DNA from: DASTOB01 sp035720425
Lineage (GTDB): Bacteria; Chloroflexota; Limnocylindria; Limnocylindrales; CSP1-4
Direction of reading: 5' to 3'
NCBI GenBank assembly: GCA_035720425.1
Contig: DASTOB010000111.1
Location: 1 to 13,012 of the forward strand
Length of the DNA: 13,012 bases
Below are positions 5,446 through 12,748 of the stretch, piece by piece. Below the pieces are notes generated by a model. The model saw only the letters and a program-made list of their open reading frames with translations. It did no database searches and was not told the DNA's origin. Every line of letters starts with the position of its first letter. Position 1 is the stretch's first letter. The translations under genes and the position numbers were made by a program.

Positions 5446-8182
5446 CCCGATCATCCTCGCGCTCGCGGTCTACGCCGCGGTCTTCGGGGTCTGGTCCCTG
5501 TCCGGCGTCGGCTCGGAGGCCCTCAGGGCGGTCTTCGGCAACCTCGTCTTCACCCCGCTCGACATCACCGTCTTCGCCCTGGCCATCCAGGCCGTCCGGC
5601 AACCCGCCCTGCCGCCGGCCGCGCGACGCGGCTGGGCGCTCCTCGCCGCGGCCTTCGCAGCCTACGGTGTCGCCAATGCCGGGTGGGCCGTACTCGAGCT
5701 GGGTCTCGGGGTGGAGCCGTTCCCCTCGTGGGTCGACGCCTTCTACCTCGCCTACTACCCGCTCACCTTCGTCGCGCTGCTGATCCTCCCCCGGGCGGCC
5801 GGCGGGCGGCGGGAGGTCCTCCGCATCGGGCTCGACGTCGGCACGGTCGTCGTCGGCGGCGGCATGGTGATCTGGCACCTCGTCCTTCGGCCGACCGCGG
5901 TGGCCGAGCAGTCCGACACGCTCACGTCACTGCTGTCACTGGCCTACCCGGTCGGCGACCTCGTGCTCCTGCTCGGCGCCGCCATCGTGGTGTTCCGCCG
6001 ACCCGCCCCGATCATTCGTGAGCCGGTCTGGTTGCTCGGCGCCGGCCTGCTCGCATTCCTCGTGAGCGACGTCGGCTTCGGGGCGCTCAGCCTCGCCGAC
6101 ACCTACGAGACGGGCGGATGGACAGATGCCGTCGCCGTCGCCGCGATCGCACTGAGCGGGATGGCCGCCCGCTGGCAGACGCTCGTGGTTCGCCGTCCCG
6201 CCGGGACGGCCCCCGAATCTGCTGACGGCGGACTGCAGCCGTTCTTCTTCCTGCCGTACCTCGCCGTCGCGCTCGGCTACGGGATCCTCCTCCACGTTGG
6301 CCAGGACCAGCTCGCGACGGAGCTCGGCGAACTGATCATCGCGGCGGTCGTGCTGACCGGGCTCGTCGTGGTCCGCCAGGCCGCCACGCTGCGCGAGATC
6401 GTGCGACTCCAGTCCGAGCAGGTGGCCCGCCGAACGGAGGCCCGATTCCGCAGCCTCGTCCAGAACGCGGCGGACCTGATCGTCGTCGTCGACAAGGCGG
6501 GCCAGATCCTGTATGCGTCCCCGTCGATCGAACAGCGCCTCGCGCTGCCGCACAACGACCTGGTCGGTACCCGGTTCGCGGACATCGTTCATCCGCACGA
6601 CGCGGCCGCCGCCGCGGCGCTCATCAAGGTCGTCGGTGCGAAGGACGCGGAGCGGCGGACCGCCGAGTGGCGAGTGCTCCACTCGACCGGCGGAAGCGGA
6701 TACGTCGAGGCGGTGGCGGCCAACCAGCTCCGGGACGGTGACGTGCGCGGCATCGTCCTCACGATGCGCGACGTCGAGGAGCGCAAGACGTTCGAGCAGC
6801 GACTCGCCCACCAGGCGTTCCACGACCCGCTCACGAACCTGGCCAACCGGGCCCTGTTCGGCGACCGCGTCGAACACGCGCTCTCCCGAGCCCGCCGCGC
6901 GGGCGGTTCGGTCGCGGTCCTCTTCCTCGACCTCGACGACTTCAAGCGCGTCAACGACAGCTTCGGCCACCAGGCGGGCGACCAGCTCCTCCTTGAAGTG
7001 GCCCATCGGCTCGAGGCGTGCATCCGACCGGGAGACACGGCGGCCCGACTCGGCGGCGACGAGTTCGGCGTGCTCGTCGAGGACCCGCCGAGTGAGGCGG
7101 AGGCGCTCGCCGTCGCCGAGCGCATCCGCGCCGCCATGGCCGACCCGTTCCACGTCGCCGATGCCGCCATCGTCGTCACGGCGAGCCTCGGCGTCGCGCT
7201 GAGCGGTGACCACGCGGCAAAGGCATCCGAGCTCCTCCGCAACGCGGACCTCGCGATGTACGCGGCGAAGGCTGCCGGCAAGGGCGTCGCGCGGCGGTAC
7301 GAGCCGTCCATGCACTCGACGGCGATCGACCGGATCGGCCTCGAGGAACGGCTTCGGGACGCGGTCGAGCGGGGCGAGATCGTTGCCCACTACCAGCCCA
7401 TCGCGACGCTCGCGGACGGGCGGATCGGCGGGGTCGAAGCGCTGGCCCGCTGGGAGCACCCCGAGCGCGGCCTCGTCCTCCCCGACGTCTTCGTCCCGCT
7501 CGCCGAGGAGACCGGCCTCATCGACCGGATCGGCCGGCTGGTGCTCGCCACGGCGTGTCGCGATGCCGCGGCGTGGTCGGCCGAGGTCGGTCCGATCCAG
7601 GTCAGTGTGAACCTGTCGGCCCGCCAGCTCGCCACGGACCTGATCGTCGACGACGTGCGCGCCGCCATCCGCGCGTCGGCGCTGCCGGCGGACCGGCTCA
7701 TCCTCGAGATCACCGAGTCGGTTCTTCTCGCGGACACGGCCGCGACGGTCGACCGGCTGCGCCGGCTCAAGGACCTCGGGGTCAGGCTCTCGATCGACGA
7801 CTTCGGGACGGGCTACTCGGCGCTCAGCTACCTGCGCGCGTTCCCGCTCGACGAGCTCAAGATCGACCGCTCGTTCATCAGTGCGATGCGCGGTGACCCG
7901 CGGGTCGCCCGGCTGGTCGGGGCGATTGTGCAGCTCGGCGCCGCGCTCGGGCTCGACACCGTCGCCGAGGGCGTCGAGGATCGCGGGGACGTGGACATGC
8001 TCCGCTCGTTCGGCTGCGATCGGGCCCAGGGCTTCCTCTTCTCGCGGCCGGTTCCCGCCGACGTGCTCGGGCGACTCCTGCGCGATCAGGCCGCTCGCAG
8101 CCGTCCCGCCACGGGCGCGCACGAGCGGCGCGAGATCGCCGCACGCGAGGTTTCGACGCCCGCCCTTGTCGAAACTGCTTGA
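5375..8182 (+). CDS. Membrane-bound PAS-GGDEF-EAL c-di-GMP turnover protein
   Basis: A 935-residue integral membrane regulator. About ten hydrophobic helices span residues 25-340 and do not match a sensor domain I can name. A short charged linker leads to a PAS domain (about 355-480). Next comes a diguanylate cyclase domain with GGDEF at 560-564 and an RxxD inhibitory site at 551-554 (RPGD, exactly five residues before GGDEF). The phosphodiesterase domain has EAL at 688-690, an NLSARQL segment, an EITE segment, DDFGTGYS at 808-815 and EGVE. The signature residues of both domains are present, so it may both make and break c-di-GMP. A basic tail of about 30 residues ends the protein. The start is uncertain: ATG 5375 keeps 24 residues before the first helix and overlaps the patatin gene by 71 bases; GTG 5387 is the alternative. 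No good ribosome site is seen. Confidence 0.88.
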   Translation: MLAFVSIPSDATWARRAFHGRRPDPIILALAVYAAVFGVWSLSGVGSEALRAVFGNLVFTPLDITVFALAIQAVRQPALPPAARRGWALLAAAFAAYGVANAGWAVLELGLGVEPFPSWVDAFYLAYYPLTFVALLILPRAAGGRREVLRIGLDVGTVVVGGGMVIWHLVLRPTAVAEQSDTLTSLLSLAYPVGDLVLLLGAAIVVFRRPAPIIREPVWLLGAGLLAFLVSDVGFGALSLADTYETGGWTDAVAVAAIALSGMAARWQTLVVRRPAGTAPESADGGLQPFFFLPYLAVALGYGILLHVGQDQLATELGELIIAAVVLTGLVVVRQAATLREIVRLQSEQVARRTEARFRSLVQNAADLIVVVDKAGQILYASPSIEQRLALPHNDLVGTRFADIVHPHDAAAAAALIKVVGAKDAERRTAEWRVLHSTGGSGYVEAVAANQLRDGDVRGIVLTMRDVEERKTFEQRLAHQAFHDPLTNLANRALFGDRVEHALSRARRAGGSVAVLFLDLDDFKRVNDSFGHQAGDQLLLEVAHRLEACIRPGDTAARLGGDEFGVLVEDPPSEAEALAVAERIRAAMADPFHVADAAIVVTASLGVALSGDHAAKASELLRNADLAMYAAKAAGKGVARRYEPSMHSTAIDRIGLEERLRDAVERGEIVAHYQPIATLADGRIGGVEALARWEHPERGLVLPDVFVPLAEETGLIDRIGRLVLATACRDAAAWSAEVGPIQVSVNLSARQLATDLIVDDVRAAIRASALPADRLILEITESVLLADTAATVDRLRRLKDLGVRLSIDDFGTGYSALSYLRAFPLDELKIDRSFISAMRGDPRVARLVGAIVQLGAALGLDTVAEGVEDRGDVDMLRSFGCDRAQGFLFSRPVPADVLGRLLRDQAARSRPATGAHERREIAAREVSTPALVETA

Positions 8183-8194
8183 CCTGCGTACGAT
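8166..8194 (+). promoter_or_regulatory. Candidate sigma-70-type promoter of the Fe-S carrier gene
   Basis: TTGTCG (8166-8171) and TACGAT (8189-8194) are separated by exactly 17 bases, overlapping the end of the GGDEF-EAL gene. Transcription would start near 8201, giving an untranslated leader of about 84 bases before the ATG at 8285. Confidence 0.45.
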
Positions 8195-8284
8195 TGTCCC
8201 ATCGACGCGACGCGCGCCGAGCACGATGATCCGCAGCGCCGGAACCGAACCCGTCTGCCTCGCCTCCCAGGAGGACGCACCAAC

Positions 8285-8665
8285 ATGATCGAGTCCCAGC
8301 CGACCGTCGTCTCTCTGACCGACGCTGCCGCGACGAAGCTGCACGAGCTGACGAAGGAAGAGACGAATCCGGCGATCGGCCTGCGGGTCTACGTGTACAG
8401 CGGCGGCTGCTCCGGGTTCCGCTACGGGATGATGCTCGAGGACGCGCCGACGCCGGAGGACAACGTGCTCGAGTCGAACGGCGTGAAGGTCTACGTCGAC
8501 GGCAACAGCATCTCGCTCCTGCAGGGCTCGCAGATCGACTACGTCGACACGCTCATGGGCGCCGGCTTCACGGTCAACAACCCGAACGCCGTCGCGGCCT
8601 GCGGCTGCGGATCGAGCTTCCGCACCGCCGACGACACCGGCAGCCCGCGAGGCTGCTCGCACTAG
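8285..8665 (+). CDS. A-type iron-sulfur carrier (IscA/ErpA/HesB family)
   Basis: Such proteins receive Fe-S clusters from a scaffold (Suf or Isc) and pass them to target enzymes in the cytoplasm. The three ligands are present: C42 in SGGCSGF and C106/C108 in ACGCGSSF, with the standard 63-residue spacing between the first two. Family segments LTDAAATKLHEL and LRVYVYSGGC precede, and IDYVDTLMGAGFTVNNPNA lies before the CGC. The protein has 126 residues. Most members stop soon after GSSF, while this one continues for 14 residues and has an additional cysteine, C124. AGGAGG at 8269-8274, 10 bases before the ATG, fixes the start. It is separated from the GGDEF-EAL gene by 102 bases with its own promoter. 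Whether it corresponds to IscA, ErpA or SufA cannot be told from sequence alone. The PaaABCDE epoxidase and its PaaD factor could be clients, but that is speculation. Confidence 0.93.
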   Translation: MIESQPTVVSLTDAAATKLHELTKEETNPAIGLRVYVYSGGCSGFRYGMMLEDAPTPEDNVLESNGVKVYVDGNSISLLQGSQIDYVDTLMGAGFTVNNPNAVAACGCGSSFRTADDTGSPRGCSH

Positions 8666-8692
8666 ACGCAGCTCGCACGAGACCCTGACCGG

Positions 8693-8715
8693 GTGCCGCC
8701 CGCCCGGGGCGGCGC
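8693..8715. terminator. GC-rich hairpin between convergent genes
   Basis: GCCGCCC (8695-8701) pairs with GGGCGGC (8707-8713) around a five-base loop, extended by a U-G and a G-C pair to 9 pairs. It sits in the 67-base gap between the Fe-S carrier gene (+ strand) and the molybdopterin oxidoreductase gene (- strand). It lacks a T-tract on either side but is placed where a shared bidirectional terminator would be expected. Confidence 0.45.
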
Positions 8716-8732
8716 AGAGCCGGCGCGGGCGG

Positions 8733-9335
8733 CTACTCGCTGTAGCGCTCCTCCTTCCACGGATCGGCGTCGTTGTTGTAGCCGTAGCGCTCCCAGAAGC
8801 CGAGCTGGTCGTGGTCGAGGAACTCGAGGCCGCGGATCCACTTCGCGCTCTTCCAGAAGTAGCGCTTCGGCACGAGCAGGCGGAGCGGGTAGCCGTGCTC
8901 CGGGTCGAGCGGCTCGCCGGCGAACGTGTCGGCCAGGATGACGTCGTCGTCGTCGAGCACCTCGAGCGGCAGGTTCGCGGTGTAGCCCTGCTCGGAGTGG
9001 GCGACGACATGGGTCGCCGCCGGCCGCACCTCGGCGAGCCGGAGGATCTCCTGGATCGGCACGCCCTCCCAGTCGGTGTCGAGCTTCGTCCAGCGCGTCA
9101 CGCAGTGGATGTCCGTGTGGACGGTCTTGCGCGGAAGCGCCTTGAACTGCTCCCAGGTCAGGGTGAACGGCGCGTCGACCTGGCCGAAGACGCGGAAGTC
9201 CCACGTCGCGAGGTCGGTCCGCGGGACCGATCCGTAGTGGAGGACCGGAAACTTGTCCGTCCGATACTGGCCGGGCGGAATGCGCGCGGCGACGGCGGGA
9301 TCCTGCTCCGGGCGGCCGAAGAGACGTTCGAACAT
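8733..9335 (-). CDS. Sulfite-oxidase-fold molybdopterin oxidoreductase (YedY/MsrP-like, soluble)
   Basis: A 200-residue protein made almost entirely of the oxidoreductase molybdopterin-binding domain (PF00174 family, COG2041). The Mo-ligand cysteine is C78 in DIHCVTRWTKLDTDWEGVPI, the best family signature. Other family parts are WDFRVFGQVD (about residues 45-54), a YTANLPLE segment, and LDPEHGYPLRLLVPKRYFWKSAKW followed by WIRGLEFLD near the C-terminus. No Tat or Sec signal is present and no membrane or haem partner gene adjoins it, so it is probably cytoplasmic, unlike E. coli MsrP. The substrate is unknown. The ATG at 9335 was chosen because GGAG lies 9 bases upstream and the protein then begins just before conserved sequence; 29 extra in-frame codons upstream have no support. 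The GT-C-like gene on the same strand ends 56 bases upstream, and an operator-like repeat lies between. Confidence 0.88.
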   Translation of the reverse strand: MFERLFGRPEQDPAVAARIPPGQYRTDKFPVLHYGSVPRTDLATWDFRVFGQVDAPFTLTWEQFKALPRKTVHTDIHCVTRWTKLDTDWEGVPIQEILRLAEVRPAATHVVAHSEQGYTANLPLEVLDDDDVILADTFAGEPLDPEHGYPLRLLVPKRYFWKSAKWIRGLEFLDHDQLGFWERYGYNNDADPWKEERYSE

Positions 9336-9374
9336 GCAGCAGCACTCCAGGTGGCGGTGTGCTCGTATCGTCGC

Positions 9375-9401
9375 ACGGAGTCTCCGTTCCGTTACGGAAC
9401 G
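9375..9401. promoter_or_regulatory. Operator-like cluster of four ACGGA half-sites
   Basis: Two overlapping perfect palindromes: ACGGAG-T-CTCCGT (9375-9387) and CGTTCCGT-T-ACGGAACG (9385-9401). Together they contain ACGGA, TCCGT, TCCGT and ACGGA within 24 bases. The element lies 40-66 bases before the ATG of the molybdopterin oxidoreductase gene and overlaps the TAA of the upstream GT-C-like gene. It has no T-tract, so a dimeric repressor or activator site is more likely than a terminator. Confidence 0.5.
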
Positions 9402-10903
9402 TCGGTCACGACGTAGACCCACAACCCGCCGGCCTCGTCGCTGAAGCGAGGCTCGAGGATGACGCCGCCGATCGAGGTCGTCGTGTCCGTCTCGAGCACC
9501 GCGTACTCGCCCCGCGGCACGTCGCCACGGCGGTCGTGGATAACGACCTGACCGATCGCGTAGCTCGCCGTGGCCGGATCGAGCGCCCGGGGCGACAGGC
9601 CACCGACCTGGTCGAGGGGCAGGCCGAGGTCGACCGCGATGCGTGGCCTGACGGGGGTCGGCACGAGGATGCGCGGATGCTCGTTCTCGGGCGGCAGCAG
9701 CGCCGAGTCTCGCACGAGCGCGCCGACCCGCGCCGCATGCTCATTCACCGCGCGGAGATCTCCGACGGTCTGGGCCAGCCCCGGGTCAAATGGGCCGCGT
9801 CCGACGAGCGCGACGACACCGATGACGGCGAGGAACGCCACGCCGGTCGCGGCGGATCGTCCGATCGATCGGCGCGCCACGCGGGCAGCCGCGAGGTCGA
9901 CCAGTCGCCCGAAGCCGACCGCGGCGACGAACAGGACGGCGAGGTCAACAGGGATGGCGTAGCGATGGGGCGCGTAGATGCCGCGGGCGGCGAGCAGGAC
10001 GAGGAACGCCGCGATGCCCGCGCCCATGACGGCGAGGCCCGTGAGCGCCCCCCAGCGCCGGGTTCGCACGAGTTCGACGAGGCCGACGACGGCGAACGGC
10101 AGGACCGGCCACAGCGCGAGGTAGCGCCGGACGAACCAGGTCGTCCGCTCGAGCGGGTCGAGGACATCGCGCGACGCGCGGATCGCGTCCGAGTAGCGCT
10201 GCGAGACCGCCAGCCAGAAGAGCGGGTCGCCGGTCAGCAGCCAGTCGTGGACGAGCATCGCCGGCAGGGCAAGGAGCGGGATCGCCAGCGCGAGCCAGGT
10301 CCGGGGATGCACCGTGGGCCGCGGACCCGGGAGCGGCCACGGGCCCCAGCGGAGCCAGCCGAGCGCGAGCGCGACCCCCGCGACGAGGACGAGTGTCTCG
10401 AGGCGTGCCAGCGCGGCAAGGGCAAGGACGACGCCGGCGACGGCCGGGCGAGGCTGCTCGCCGGACAGGAGGAGCGCGGCGAGCAGCCAGCCGAACAGCG
10501 CCCACGGGACGCCGTTGCCGAAGGCGGTGTCCTCGATGAGCAGCGGCGTGCCGGCCACGACGAGCCCGGCGGCGATCCCGGCTGCCAGCCCCGCGCTCCT
10601 GGTCAAGACGACGGTCGCCAGCCAGGCCGCGCCGGCATGGACGATCATCGTCAGCCAGATGATCGGGCGCCAGTCGCCGGTCACCGCGTGCAGGGATCCG
10701 TAGACGAAGGTGAGCATGGGCTTCGGCGTCGTGGTGAGCGCCTGTTCGAGGCGCGTCCCGGCGACGATGCGCTCGAAGTACAGGACCGTCGCCTGGGTAT
10801 CGAACCCGACCGGCGCGTCGGCGAATGGCCGGATCACCACGAGGCCGATCAGGAGGCTGGTCGCCGCGACGATCGCCGCGCCGATGCGGCCGGGAGCCGG
10901 CAT
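9392..10903 (-). CDS. Polytopic membrane protein, GT-C glycosyltransferase-like
   Basis: A 503-residue protein with about ten hydrophobic helices in the first 370 residues and a soluble C-terminal part of about 135 residues. GT-C enzymes transfer sugars from polyprenyl-phosphate donors on the outer face of the membrane. The layout agrees: a first helix (about 8-25), then a loop with acidic residues in GFDTQ (D35) and E44, the place where GT-C enzymes carry their acidic catalytic residue, then a run of helices and a C-terminal extracytoplasmic domain. No family-specific motif is certain, so the activity is inferred. The start at 10903 is chosen because a TACAAT box ends 7 bases before it; ATG 10912 overlaps that box, and the ATG at 10972 lies beyond the promoter. 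It diverges from a family 2 glycosyltransferase gene, which supports a sugar-related role. Confidence 0.65.
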   Translation of the reverse strand: MPAPGRIGAAIVAATSLLIGLVVIRPFADAPVGFDTQATVLYFERIVAGTRLEQALTTTPKPMLTFVYGSLHAVTGDWRPIIWLTMIVHAGAAWLATVVLTRSAGLAAGIAAGLVVAGTPLLIEDTAFGNGVPWALFGWLLAALLLSGEQPRPAVAGVVLALAALARLETLVLVAGVALALGWLRWGPWPLPGPRPTVHPRTWLALAIPLLALPAMLVHDWLLTGDPLFWLAVSQRYSDAIRASRDVLDPLERTTWFVRRYLALWPVLPFAVVGLVELVRTRRWGALTGLAVMGAGIAAFLVLLAARGIYAPHRYAIPVDLAVLFVAAVGFGRLVDLAAARVARRSIGRSAATGVAFLAVIGVVALVGRGPFDPGLAQTVGDLRAVNEHAARVGALVRDSALLPPENEHPRILVPTPVRPRIAVDLGLPLDQVGGLSPRALDPATASYAIGQVVIHDRRGDVPRGEYAVLETDTTTSIGGVILEPRFSDEAGGLWVYVVTDVP

Positions 10904-10910
10904 GGCATCC

Positions 10911-10916
10911 ATTGTA
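10911..10916 (-). promoter_or_regulatory. -10 box of a leaderless promoter (GT-C-like gene)
   Basis: On the minus strand TACAAT (10916 to 10911) ends 7 bases before the ATG at 10903, so the transcript would begin at the start codon. No Shine-Dalgarno sequence precedes that ATG. No clear -35 hexamer is seen at the expected distance. Confidence 0.5.
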
Positions 10917-10946
10917 GGAGTGGCCTGCGTGCCGGTCGCGGGCTTG

Positions 10947-10952
10947 TACACT
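10947..10952 (+). promoter_or_regulatory. -10 box of a leaderless promoter (GT2 gene)
   Basis: TACACT ends 7 bases before the GTG at 10960, again placing transcription start at the start codon. Its -35 region (about 10924-10929) lies within 5 bases of the -35 region of the oppositely oriented promoter (about 10934-10939), so the two polymerases would compete for the same stretch. Confidence 0.5.
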
Positions 10953-10959
10953 CGGCCGA

Positions 10960-11751
10960 GTGCCTGCCGCATCCGCCGACGTACCCGCCGCCCCGGACCC
11001 GGTGACGCCCCGCGTCGTCGTCGTCATGCCGGCGTACAACGCCGCGCGGACGCTCGAGCGGACGTACGCCGACATCCCGATGGCCGTCGTCGATCGGATC
11101 ATCCTCGTCGACGACGTGTCGGCCGACGCGACGGTCGAGGTGGCCCGCCAGCTCGGGCTCGACGTCATCGTCCACCGCCAGAACCTGGGCTACGGCGGGA
11201 ACCAGAAGACGTGCTACGACGCGGCGCTGGCGGCCGGTGCCGATGTCGTCGTCATGCTCCACCCGGACTACCAGTACGACGCGACGCGCATCCCGGCGCT
11301 CATCGAGCCGATCGTCCGCGGCGAGGCGGATCTCATGCTCGGCAGCCGCTTCCTCGGCGATCCGCTGGCCGGCGGGATGCCGCGCTGGAAGTACGTGAGC
11401 AACCGGTTCCTCACGACGATCGAGAACGTCGCCTTCGGGCTCCGGTTGTCCGAGTACCACACGGGACTCCGCGCCTACAGCCGCCGACTGCTCGAGGCCA
11501 TTCCGTACCGGCTCAACAGCGACGACTTCGTCTTCGACCAGGAGCTGGTCGCCCAGGTCGTGGCAGCCGGCGGGATGCCGATCGGCGAGATCGCCGTGCC
11601 GACGCGCTACTTCGAGGAGGCGTCGTCGGTCAACTTCAGGCGGAGCGTCGTGTACGGCCTGTCCACCCTTCGCGTCGTCGCGCGGTTCCTTCTCCATCAG
11701 GCGGGGATCCGTCGGTCGCCCAAACTGACCGCCCGCGGGCGCGCCTCGTGA
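10960..11751 (+). CDS. Family 2 glycosyltransferase, polyprenyl-phosphate sugar synthase type (DPM1-like)
   Basis: A 263-residue GT-A-fold enzyme that probably transfers a sugar from a nucleotide donor to polyprenyl phosphate at the inner face of the membrane. Visible motifs: VVVMPAYNAARTLE at the N-terminal nucleotide-binding strand; VDDVSADAT with D51/D52; a conserved NLGYGGNQKT segment; HPDYQYD with D103 as the metal-binding DxD-like site; GSRFLG; and EYHTGLRAYSRR before the C-terminal region. No transmembrane segment is present, so it would be soluble or peripheral. The GTG start at 10960 is chosen from the -10 box placed 7 bases ahead; no ATG fits better. The YbhN-like membrane protein gene follows after 16 bases and the GT-C-like gene diverges. 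Donor sugar (mannose, glucose or other) cannot be read from sequence. Confidence 0.88.
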   Translation: MPAASADVPAAPDPVTPRVVVVMPAYNAARTLERTYADIPMAVVDRIILVDDVSADATVEVARQLGLDVIVHRQNLGYGGNQKTCYDAALAAGADVVVMLHPDYQYDATRIPALIEPIVRGEADLMLGSRFLGDPLAGGMPRWKYVSNRFLTTIENVAFGLRLSEYHTGLRAYSRRLLEAIPYRLNSDDFVFDQELVAQVVAAGGMPIGEIAVPTRYFEEASSVNFRRSVVYGLSTLRVVARFLLHQAGIRRSPKLTARGRAS

Positions 11752-11767
11752 CGACCTCCGCCGACTG

Positions 11768-12748
11768 ATGTCCGGTCGCGCCATCGCGCGGGCGGTCCTC
11801 GGGTCCGCCGTCTCGATCGTCGCGCTCGCGCTGGTCCTGCGCTCGGTCGACGTCGAGCGGACGGTCGAGGTTCTGCGCACCGCTGCGCCGACGTGGATCG
11901 CGCTCGTGGCGGTCTTCATCACCGCCGACGTCCTCGTCCGGGCCGTCCGCTGGCGACGCCTCCTCGCGCCGATCCGCTCGGTCGCCTATCGGCCGATGCT
12001 CGGCTATCTCCTCGTCGGCTACCTCGCCAACAACGTCCTCCCGGCCCGGCTCGGCGAGCTCGTCCGGAGCCACTACCTGGGCGATCGGGAGGGGATGAGC
12101 CGGACCACGACGCTCGGCACCGTCGTCGTCGAGCGGGTCGTCGATACCGCGGTCGTCGTGGCGATCGCGGCCGTCGCGATCCTCGTCCTCAACGTGCGCG
12201 GCGTCGTGACCGATGCCGTCACGGTCGGCGTCGCGATCGCCGCTCTGCTCGTGGTCGGCCTCGCGGTCGGGGTCGCGGCCCACCGCCTTCCGGGCTCTGA
12301 CACGATCGCGCAGCGGGCCGCCCGCTGGCCGCGCGTCGGCGAGCTGGCGGCGAAGCTGCGCGACGGCCTCGCCGTCGCCGGGCGGCCGCGGACCCTCGTC
12401 GAGGCGCTTGCCCTGAGCGTCGTCGCGTGGGGAGCGACGCTCCTCGCATTCGCCGCGGCCGGCCAGGCGGTGGGCCTCGAGCTGCGGCTCGGCGAGGCGG
12501 CGCTCCTGTCGTCCGGCGTCGCCCTCGCCAGCGCGATTCCGGCCGGCCCGGGCTACCTCGGAACGTACGAGCTCGCGGCGGTCAAGATCGCCGAGGCCCT
12601 CGGCATCCCGGTCGATCCCGCGTTCGCGATGGCCCTCGTCGTGCATGCGTCGATCCTCATCCTCACCTCCGCGGGCGGGGCGATCGCGCTGGCGCGGCTG
12701 GGCTGGCGCCGAGGGCCGGAGGTGTCCACAGCGGCCGCCGATCGATGA
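11768..12748 (+). CDS. YbhN/AglD-type membrane protein (lysylphosphatidylglycerol synthase TM region family)
   Basis: A 326-residue polytopic protein of the UPF0104/LPG-synthase transmembrane family, which covers the flippase half of MprF and stand-alone proteins found next to lipid-linked glycosyltransferases. The two hallmark segments are present: NNVLPARLGELVR (residues 88-100) and IPAGPGYLGTYE (257-268). Six to eight hydrophobic helices are visible, starting at about residues 8-25 and 42-58. The C-terminal lysyl/alanyl transferase domain of MprF is absent. It starts 16 bases after the GT2 gene, and the next gene overlaps its stop by ATGA, so the three form one transcription unit. A role in moving or handling a lipid-linked sugar is inferred from this company and is not shown. 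Confidence 0.88.
   Translation: MSGRAIARAVLGSAVSIVALALVLRSVDVERTVEVLRTAAPTWIALVAVFITADVLVRAVRWRRLLAPIRSVAYRPMLGYLLVGYLANNVLPARLGELVRSHYLGDREGMSRTTTLGTVVVERVVDTAVVVAIAAVAILVLNVRGVVTDAVTVGVAIAALLVVGLAVGVAAHRLPGSDTIAQRAARWPRVGELAAKLRDGLAVAGRPRTLVEALALSVVAWGATLLAFAAAGQAVGLELRLGEAALLSSGVALASAIPAGPGYLGTYELAAVKIAEALGIPVDPAFAMALVVHASILILTSAGGAIALARLGWRRGPEVSTAAADR

Noticed and set aside
8263..8274. CCTCC-CA-GGAGG around the Fe-S carrier's ribosome site, as a sequestering hairpin
   Set aside because: The loop is only two bases, or four bases with a four-pair stem, which is too small for a convincing regulatory structure.
5936..9010. 1024-codon open frame on the minus strand
   Set aside because: It lies opposite the GGDEF-EAL and Fe-S carrier genes, whose motifs are intact. 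Its translation is an Arg/Asp/Val-rich shadow with no domain.
10904..10972. Longer start (ATG at 10972) for the GT-C-like gene
   Set aside because: It would extend across both -10 boxes and into the GT2 coding region. The start at 10903, 7 bases after TACAAT and just before the first helix, is better supported.
9359..11005. 548-codon open frame on the plus strand
   Set aside because: It runs antisense to the polytopic membrane protein. The plus-strand translation is hydrophilic and low-complexity, while the minus strand gives clear transmembrane helices and a promoter-matched start.
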